From assembly GCA_945889365.1 (NCBI GenBank), contig CAMDBQ010000030.1, positions 1 through 11,097 on the forward strand: a stretch of 11,097 nt of DNA. The letters are read 5' to 3'. Below the pieces are notes generated by a model, which had not been told where the DNA came from, made no database searches, and saw only the letters and a list, made by a program, of their open reading frames with translations. This stretch comes from Legionella genomosp. 1 (GTDB taxonomy: Bacteria > Pseudomonadota > Gammaproteobacteria > Legionellales > Legionellaceae). The position numbers and the translations under genes were made by a program. Of this stretch, positions 6,674 through 11,097 are shown piece after piece; position 1 is the stretch's first letter; every line of letters begins with the position of its first letter.

Positions 6674-6859
6674 ATGAACAGTTATGATATTGACAAGGCC
6701 TATGTAAGTCCTTATGACCGCTTTTTATTTGAATTTGATGCCTGCCATGAAAAATCTGCATCGCAACTAAAAGAAATTAAAAAATACCAGCGCATTTTTG
6801 CGCAGCGTGACCAAGCCGTTCCAGCAAAGGTGCAAGATAGTGCCTTGAACGATTTTTAA
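6674..6859 (+). CDS. Small charged protein of unknown function, 61 aa
   Basis: I do not recognise a characterised family. The 61-residue product is soluble and highly charged, with no signal peptide or membrane segment. Its N-terminal part is rich in aromatic residues (SYDIDKAYVSPYDRFLFEFD), followed by a likely amphipathic helix, HEKSASQLKEIKKYQRIFAQRD at about 25-46, and a short tail. It looks like a real gene: the ATG at 6674 has AGGA at 6663-6666, it begins a divergent transcription unit, and only 15 bases separate its stop from the next gene, with which it is probably co-transcribed. The style recalls small proteins conserved in Legionella and Coxiella relatives, but I cannot confirm that. 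A protein-binding or regulatory role is possible. Confidence 0.75.
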   Translation: MNSYDIDKAYVSPYDRFLFEFDACHEKSASQLKEIKKYQRIFAQRDQAVPAKVQDSALNDF

Positions 6860-6874
6860 TTGTAGGAGCAGATA

Positions 6875-7300
6875 ATGGCGATATGGTTTAAACAATGGAC
6901 TCCGGATGATTTAAATCTACGCAGTGAGAACACACTTGCTGATTTTCTTGGTATAAAATTTATTGAAGTAGGTGACGACTCATTAACGGCAATCATGCTG
7001 ATCACTGAGCGCAGCAAGCAGCCATTGGGCATCGTTCATGGCGGCGCCAATGTCGTATTAGCAGAAACCATCGCCAGCACCGCTGCAAATGCCGTGATTG
7101 ATTTAGAGCGATTCTATTGCGTCGGTCTCGAAATTAATGCTAACCATATTCGTTCTGTGCGAGAGGGCATTGTGACCGCTGTCACGCGTCCTATTCACAT
7201 TGGCCGCACGACACACGTGTGGCACGTTGATATTTATAACGAGGCTGGCAAACAAACGTGCGTGTCGAGAATGACCGCGTCTGTTATTGCACGTAACTAA
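6875..7300 (+). CDS. Hotdog-fold acyl-CoA thioesterase, YdiI/MenI-like
   Basis: This is a cytoplasmic thioesterase that hydrolyses acyl- or aryl-CoA. The 141-residue product follows E. coli YdiI (MenI, 1,4-dihydroxy-2-naphthoyl-CoA hydrolase) almost from end to end as I recall that sequence: an IGDD-like VGDDSL near 32-37, SKQPLGIVHGGANVVLAE at 47-64, GLEINANHIRS, and a final strand with SRMTASV. His55-Gly-Gly and the general base Glu64 match the active site of the DHNA-CoA/4-hydroxybenzoyl-CoA thioesterase group. A strong Shine-Dalgarno, AGGAG at 6864-6868, supports the ATG at 6875. No other menaquinone genes lie nearby and relatives accept many aromatic and fatty acyl-CoAs, so the in vivo substrate is open and I give no symbol. 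It is probably co-transcribed with the 61-aa protein. Confidence 0.92.
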   Translation: MAIWFKQWTPDDLNLRSENTLADFLGIKFIEVGDDSLTAIMLITERSKQPLGIVHGGANVVLAETIASTAANAVIDLERFYCVGLEINANHIRSVREGIVTAVTRPIHIGRTTHVWHVDIYNEAGKQTCVSRMTASVIARN

Positions 7301-7309
7301 AATCCCCAG

Positions 7310-7338
7310 TTGCTCAAATGATGGCTGATTGTTACTAT
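7310..7338 (+). promoter_or_regulatory. Extended -10 promoter for the MFS transporter gene
   Basis: TTGCTC at 7310-7315 and TACTAT at 7333-7338 are 17 bases apart. TG at 7330-7331 supplies the extended -10 element. The predicted start near 7345 leaves a leader of about 28 bases before the ATG at 7373, so the transporter probably has its own promoter despite the same-strand thioesterase gene ending at 7300. Confidence 0.55.
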
Positions 7339-7372
7339 CAGGGCTATTATGTTTTATTAAAAAGGTTGGCAA

Positions 7373-8635
7373 ATGATTCAAAAAAATAGCCGTTATGCTT
7401 GGTTTATTTGGACCCTTGGTGCCTCTTTTTTCTTTTTTGAATACATTGTGCGGGTATCGCCTGGTGTGTTGGCGCAGCAGCTCTTTCAAGCATTCCATAT
7501 TAATGCATATCAATTAGGTCTGCTTTCATCTGCGTTTTCCTTGTCTTATATCGCCATGCAAATCCCGGTAGGCACGTTGGTTGATAAATACAGCGTTCGG
7601 TGGTTGGTTGGGTTTATGGCGCTACTTTGCGCCGGGAGTACGTTTTTATTTGCTTCAACCGATACGTTTCAATGGGCGGTTTTCGCGCGATTTTTGATAG
7701 GTATTACCGGTGCATTCGCGTTTGTGGGTGCACTAAAGATTGCTACGCTGTTTTTCTCGCCGAAACACTTTGGTTTTCTTGCTGGCATGACGCAGGCCTT
7801 GGGTATGTTGGGCGCGGCAGCGGGTGCAGGACCTTTGTCGGTGGTTGTCGCATCCATGGGCTGGCGTCATACCCTGATGTTTCTGGCCGGTTTGATTGCA
7901 GTCTTGTCGCTGTTGATTTTTGTTTTGGTAAAAGACAAGCCCGCTAGTGATGGCTTGCCCGAACGAGAAACCCATTCCATTTGGGAGGGCGTTGTCGTTG
8001 TATTTAAAAGCAAGCACACCTGGATTAATGTGGTTATCATTGGCTTGCTTTATGCGCCAACTATGGTTTTGGGTGAGTTATGGGGGCCGCTCTATATTAG
8101 CCGAGTTTATAATGTGTCCCCCATTGAAGCCGCTAGCGTGATTAGCGTAATTTTGCTTGGGTGGGCGATTGGAAGCCCTTTATTTGGTTGGATATCTGAT
8201 CGTATTCAACGTCGAAAACCGATTATCGTTTGTTCGGCGGCATTCAGTTTGATCTTTATTTTTATTATTCTTTATTGCCCTTCGCTGCCTATGCCATGGT
8301 TGTTTGTCGTAGCTTTTCTATATGGCTTTAGTAATGTTGGTGTCTCGACATGTTATGCGGTAGCGGCTGAGCTAACGCCGAACCATTATGCAGGAACCGC
8401 ACTTGGCTTTACCAATATGGCCTCGATTTTGCTAGGCGCTTTATTCCTGCCTATTGTAGGTCGCCTGTTGGATCTGCACTGGGATGGTAAGCTGGTGGAT
8501 GGAATGCGTTTTTACTCGGCAGCTGATTTACAATCGGCGATGATTTCATTGCCCATTTGTTTGGTGCTTTGTTTGATTTTATGTTTCTTTTTGAAAGAAA
8601 GTTATCCCGGGCGAGCAATTAAATCCGGTCTTTAG
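7373..8635 (+). CDS. Major facilitator superfamily transporter, Pht-like
   Basis: This is a 12-helix inner-membrane secondary transporter. The 420-residue product has two six-helix halves joined by a hydrophilic loop at about 187-215. The loop between helices 2 and 3 carries an MFS motif A variant, GTLVDKYSVRW at 67-77, and the second half repeats it as GWISDRIQRRK at 272-282. The N-terminal portion (FFFEYIVRVSPG, later AMQIPVG) resembles the Legionella Pht transporters, which move amino acids or nucleosides. That resemblance is from memory and not tested. The nearby purine deaminase, on the other strand, makes a nucleoside or base substrate a tempting but unproven guess. AAAGG at 7361-7365 serves the ATG. 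The gene ends 34 bases from the convergent hda stop, with no clear terminator between them. Confidence 0.9.
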   Translation: MIQKNSRYAWFIWTLGASFFFFEYIVRVSPGVLAQQLFQAFHINAYQLGLLSSAFSLSYIAMQIPVGTLVDKYSVRWLVGFMALLCAGSTFLFASTDTFQWAVFARFLIGITGAFAFVGALKIATLFFSPKHFGFLAGMTQALGMLGAAAGAGPLSVVVASMGWRHTLMFLAGLIAVLSLLIFVLVKDKPASDGLPERETHSIWEGVVVVFKSKHTWINVVIIGLLYAPTMVLGELWGPLYISRVYNVSPIEAASVISVILLGWAIGSPLFGWISDRIQRRKPIIVCSAAFSLIFIFIILYCPSLPMPWLFVVAFLYGFSNVGVSTCYAVAAELTPNHYAGTALGFTNMASILLGALFLPIVGRLLDLHWDGKLVDGMRFYSAADLQSAMISLPICLVLCLILCFFLKESYPGRAIKSGL

Positions 8636-8669
8636 GCATCTGTATGGGCAATACGTGCCGCGGTTTATT

Positions 8670-9362
8670 CTAAATCCCCAATACATCCTTAACAAACGGA
8701 ATGGTGATTTTGCGTTGCGCAATCAGGGACGCTTCATCCAGGCGGTTGAGCAGCGCATGTAAATCATGCATGTTGCGGGCAGAGCGATTTATTAAAAAAT
8801 GACCGACGCTGGTGGGTAACTCAAAGCCGCGCCTACTGGCGTGCAGTTTTAACGTTTTTATTTTATCTTCATCGTTTAATTCATTGATCTGCATAACCAG
8901 CCCCCAGCTCAAACGTGATCGTAGGTCGGGCAGGCGAACTGGCATATTGGCAGGCGGTAGGTTGCCACTGATAATCAGTGTGGTTTGGCCGTTATCCCGG
9001 ACGCGGTTATACAAATGAAAAAGGGCTTCTTCCCAGGCGGCATCTGTGGCGGTTGCGTCCAGATCGTCAATGCAGATCCAGGCTTGTTCATCCAGGCCCT
9101 CAAGAACATCGGGCCCCCATTCTTTAAGGGTCTTTAGAGGCAGGTATATAGTCGATTGATTTTCACTGACCGCTTGGCAGCATGCTTGCAAAAGATGCGA
9201 CTTTCCGCTTCCTTCGATGCCCCAAAGGTAGATTAAGCGCTCACCATGTCCATTCAAAGTCTGGTGTACTTGTTGTTGTAGCAAGCTATTATTGCCCCAA
9301 CAAAAATCATCCAGTGTGGCTTCATCGTTGAGTTGGACGGCCAATGCTAATTGACGGCTCAT
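8670..9362 (-). CDS. hda: DnaA regulatory inactivator Hda
   Basis: Hda binds the sliding clamp behind the replication fork and makes DnaA hydrolyse its ATP, preventing over-initiation. The 230-residue product is close to E. coli Hda (233). The clamp-binding motif is at the N-terminus, QLALAV at 4-9, in place of QLSLPL. The AAA+ core follows: Walker A GIEGSGKSH at 48-56, Walker B WICIDDLD at 95-102, sensor 1 near ISGNLPP (131-137), and DLRSRLSWG with the likely arginine finger Arg150. The end, ITAQRKLTIPFVKEI-like (here LIAQRKITIPFVKDV), is diagnostic. It lacks the C-terminal DNA-binding domain of DnaA, as expected. Its ATG overlaps the stop of the phosphatidyltransferase gene by four bases, so the two are probably translationally coupled. 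Confidence 0.95.
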   Translation of the reverse strand: MSRQLALAVQLNDEATLDDFCWGNNSLLQQQVHQTLNGHGERLIYLWGIEGSGKSHLLQACCQAVSENQSTIYLPLKTLKEWGPDVLEGLDEQAWICIDDLDATATDAAWEEALFHLYNRVRDNGQTTLIISGNLPPANMPVRLPDLRSRLSWGLVMQINELNDEDKIKTLKLHASRRGFELPTSVGHFLINRSARNMHDLHALLNRLDEASLIAQRKITIPFVKDVLGI

Positions 9363-9919
9363 TGGGCGACCTGAGTGTTAGCGCAGGCCTTTTTCCCCCA
9401 AGTCCACGTATAATCGATATAACTGCCGATGGTGGTTGCCGCAGTTAACATGATCAGTGAATCTAACAGCTGAGGTGTAATTTTGAAAAAAGCCATTTCA
9501 AATAGACTCAGCGTAACCAAGGCCAACTGCAGAACGGTATTTATTTTGCTTAAATATGTTGGTTTGAAATCGGGTTTGCGCTTGATAAGCCAGTACCAGG
9601 CTAGTACGCCAATGGAAATAGTGATATCACGCAAAAACACCAACATCACCAACCACCAGGGGATGCGGCCAATTAATGCCAGAGAGATAAAGCTGGAGGC
9701 AATCAAAAGTTTATCTGCCATAGGATCTGCAAATGAGCCAAACGCGCTTTGCCAGTGAAAACATCTGGCCAGCCAGCCGTCCAGGGCATCTGTAAAGCCT
9801 GCAAGAAAAAAGATGTAAAACGCGTTAATATACTCCTGATGGTAGAGAAACACCAAAAAGGGTGCAATCAAAATCAAGCGTGCTAATGTTAATGCGTTGG
9901 GTATCTGTCGTAAAATCAT
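9359..9919 (-). CDS. CDP-alcohol phosphatidyltransferase family protein (PgsA-like)
   Basis: This integral membrane enzyme transfers a phosphatidyl group from CDP-diacylglycerol to an alcohol, typically glycerol 3-phosphate in PgsA. The 186-residue product has the full catalytic motif: Asp44, Asp47-Gly48, Ala51-Arg52, Gly61, Asp65 and Asp69, within TDALDGWLAR and GSFADPMAD. About four to six membrane segments surround it, and the length equals that of E. coli PgsA (182). The N-terminus, QIPNALTLARLILI, fits the family start. Where PgsA has ARE in the later helix, this protein has LRD at about 96-98, so it may be a PgsA paralogue acting on another alcohol. No Shine-Dalgarno is obvious before the ATG at 9919. 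A strong promoter lies upstream and hda overlaps downstream. Confidence 0.9.
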   Translation of the reverse strand: MILRQIPNALTLARLILIAPFLVFLYHQEYINAFYIFFLAGFTDALDGWLARCFHWQSAFGSFADPMADKLLIASSFISLALIGRIPWWLVMLVFLRDITISIGVLAWYWLIKRKPDFKPTYLSKINTVLQLALVTLSLFEMAFFKITPQLLDSLIMLTAATTIGSYIDYTWTWGKKACANTQVAQ

Positions 9920-9971
9920 GGGTTCAAAAGGACATTTTTTGTTTTATCTATTACTGCTCCAAGTGATGATG

Positions 9972-10000
9972 ATTATATACAATACCCCATCTTTTGTCAC
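9972..10000 (-). promoter_or_regulatory. Strong sigma-70 promoter for the phosphatidyltransferase-hda unit
   Basis: On the minus strand GTGACA (9995-10000) and a perfect TATAAT (9972-9977) are exactly 17 bases apart. The -35 matches TTGACA at five of six positions. Transcription would begin near 9965 and leave a leader of about 45 bases. The -35 covers the stop codon of the upstream membrane-protein gene, so the two units abut without room for a separate terminator. Confidence 0.7.
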
Positions 10001-11097
10001 ATATAGTTTGCGGCTTCAAAAAAAACAGGTCCTCGGTAACATTTAGTTATCAGACCACGACCGGGTGTAGTGTTCGGTGCTCGGGCAAAAATACTATGGG
10101 CTTCCAGGGCTTGCTTAGTGTTTATAGTCGGTTGTCCCGTAGCGTTAGTCTTGTTTCCCTTGCACTTTAGCTTTAAACCTTCTACTACCATCTGCGCGCG
10201 GGCATGGTCAGCTTTGATTTCTACATCCTTGCCTCTGGCATGATAAATGCTATCAATGTCTGCTTGTAACTGATTGGCTGAGCTATTGTTAATCGCGATT
10301 AACCTCAAGTCTTTAGTCATTGTGGCGCACCATGCAAATATTACGCAAGGCAGGGAAATGTGGAGATTAGGTGGCAAAACACCCCAAGTAATGACGGATA
10401 TTGTAATCGCTATATGTGCTATTAGATTGGTGTTGAACATAGCTAAATCTCGATTGTATGCTGTTTCAGCACGGACTTTGTTAACGTCGCTATTGTAATC
10501 ACTCGCTGGAGCAAGGGGGGCATTTTGTTGCTCAATAGACAGAAGACGTATATCGATAATGTTTTTAATGATCTCGATACCTGCCGCCATGATAAACAGG
10601 AATATAGCGGGGGTAGTCATGCTACCTGCAGCAAGGTAACTCAGTGTATAAGCTGCAATAGGTAGTAGGTGCCCCAAGGTTTTGAAACAAAGCTTAATGG
10701 ATTTGGTCGAGTCAGAAAGTGAGCCGTCAATTATAGCTTGGTACCATATGTAGCTCAGATGAAATCCATTGGTTGCAACACCAATTAAGGGCGTAGTGCG
10801 GAGCAAGTAGATCGTGTTGTTTAAGAGAGCGGAAATAAGCGGCAGGCTTTGCTCAAATAATGCCTCAACGACGCCTATGTGGTCTTTTAGGTAAAATAAT
10901 GTGCTTGATATGGCTGTAAGTGAGGCAGCAATTAAAAAATAGCGCCACCAGGGGCGTTCGGTCTTTGTCTCTTCAATTAATTCACAAAAAAAGGCCACAT
11001 GGGGATGTGTGGGTTGTAGTTTTTTAAGTGCAGCATAGAGATTTGGGCTCTCTAGATAGTTTTGGATTTGATTTTGTTGATCTGTTGTTAAGTGCGA
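9997..11097 (-). CDS. Multi-pass membrane protein of unknown family, N-terminus outside the window
   Basis: I do not recognise the family. The frame has a GTG codon at 10998, but it stays open for another 33 codons to the window edge with protein-like sequence (for example QIQNYLESPNLYAALKKL). The gene is therefore cut by the edge, its start is not visible, and the GTG is probably an internal Val. The visible 366 residues begin hydrophilic. Counting from the GTG, hydrophobic stretches lie at about 19-37, 42-65, 104-123, 127-147, 193-209 and 215-228. A cytosol-like, Asn- and Lys-rich tail follows, with a Lys/Ala helix at about 255-280 and a basic, aromatic end. There is no recognisable catalytic motif. 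Large unknown membrane proteins of this kind are common in intracellular Legionellales, some of them secreted effectors, but nothing here proves that. Confidence 0.75.
   Translation of the reverse strand, partial: SHLTTDQQNQIQNYLESPNLYAALKKLQPTHPHVAFFCELIEETKTERPWWRYFLIAASLTAISSTLFYLKDHIGVVEALFEQSLPLISALLNNTIYLLRTTPLIGVATNGFHLSYIWYQAIIDGSLSDSTKSIKLCFKTLGHLLPIAAYTLSYLAAGSMTTPAIFLFIMAAGIEIIKNIIDIRLLSIEQQNAPLAPASDYNSDVNKVRAETAYNRDLAMFNTNLIAHIAITISVITWGVLPPNLHISLPCVIFAWCATMTKDLRLIAINNSSANQLQADIDSIYHARGKDVEIKADHARAQMVVEGLKLKCKGNKTNATGQPTINTKQALEAHSIFARAPNTTPGRGLITKCYRGPVFFEAANYM

Noticed and set aside
6592..6675. N-terminal extension of the deaminase to 6675
   Set aside because: The added 28 residues are atypical of the family, which normally starts a few residues before the HxH motif, and the extension would cover the whole divergent promoter gap.
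7103..7513. 136-codon open frame on the minus strand
   Set aside because: It runs antisense to the thioesterase end, the promoter region and the transporter start, and its product does not look like a protein family.
7600..7947. 115-codon plus-strand frame inside the transporter gene
   Set aside because: It is a shifted frame of the MFS gene, which has intact motifs and continuous membrane segments through this stretch.
1..11097. CRISPR array, tRNA or rRNA gene, insertion sequence, prophage or toxin-antitoxin pair
   Set aside because: I saw no regularly spaced repeats, no cloverleaf-like stretch in the gaps, no transposase or integrase motifs, and no paired small toxin/antitoxin genes.

Overview
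The window looks like chromosomal core DNA of a moderately AT-rich gammaproteobacterium. The sigma-32 protein, the Hda protein with its clamp-binding N-terminus, the YdiI-like thioesterase and the PncC protein all read as gammaproteobacterial. An MFS transporter of Legionella Pht-like style, a 61-residue charged small protein and an unrecognised polytopic membrane protein make Legionellales (Legionella/Coxiella/Aquicella relatives) my best guess. That placement is inference from protein style; no database search was possible.

Layout. Positions 39-3041 (+) hold a three-gene export operon with overlapping ends: a lipoprotein-type HlyD-like membrane fusion protein, an ABC ATPase and one ABC-2 permease. 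A 211-base gap with weak dyads follows. Positions 3253-4496 (+) hold a dienelactone hydrolase overlapping pncC by four bases. A likely sigma-70 promoter with three GGTTATA boxes overlaps the pncC stop and leads into rpoH (4590-5453, +), the heat-shock sigma factor. rpoH converges on an adenosine deaminase-family gene (5611-6591, -), with a 24-bp-stem hairpin between them. Diverging from the deaminase are a 61-aa small protein (6674-6859) and a YdiI/MenI-like thioesterase (6875-7300). An MFS transporter with its own extended -10 promoter follows (7373-8635). On the minus strand lie hda (8670-9362), a CDP-alcohol phosphatidyltransferase overlapping it by four bases (9359-9919), and a multi-pass membrane protein of unknown family that is cut by the right window edge (9997-11097).

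How the genes work together. The first operon should form a tripartite ABC exporter that needs an outer-membrane TolC-type channel encoded elsewhere. The next genes mix metabolism with regulation: ester hydrolysis, NMN recycling by PncC, the heat-shock sigma factor, purine base or nucleoside deamination, and acyl-CoA hydrolysis. hda and the phospholipid enzyme form one transcription unit that joins control of DnaA to membrane lipid synthesis. I saw no tRNA, rRNA, CRISPR array, insertion sequence, integrase or phage gene. No gap longer than 300 bases lacks a gene. I did not find a clear new multi-gene system. The best leads are the unknown membrane protein at the right edge, the 61-aa small protein, the long convergent hairpin and the repeat-bearing rpoH leader.
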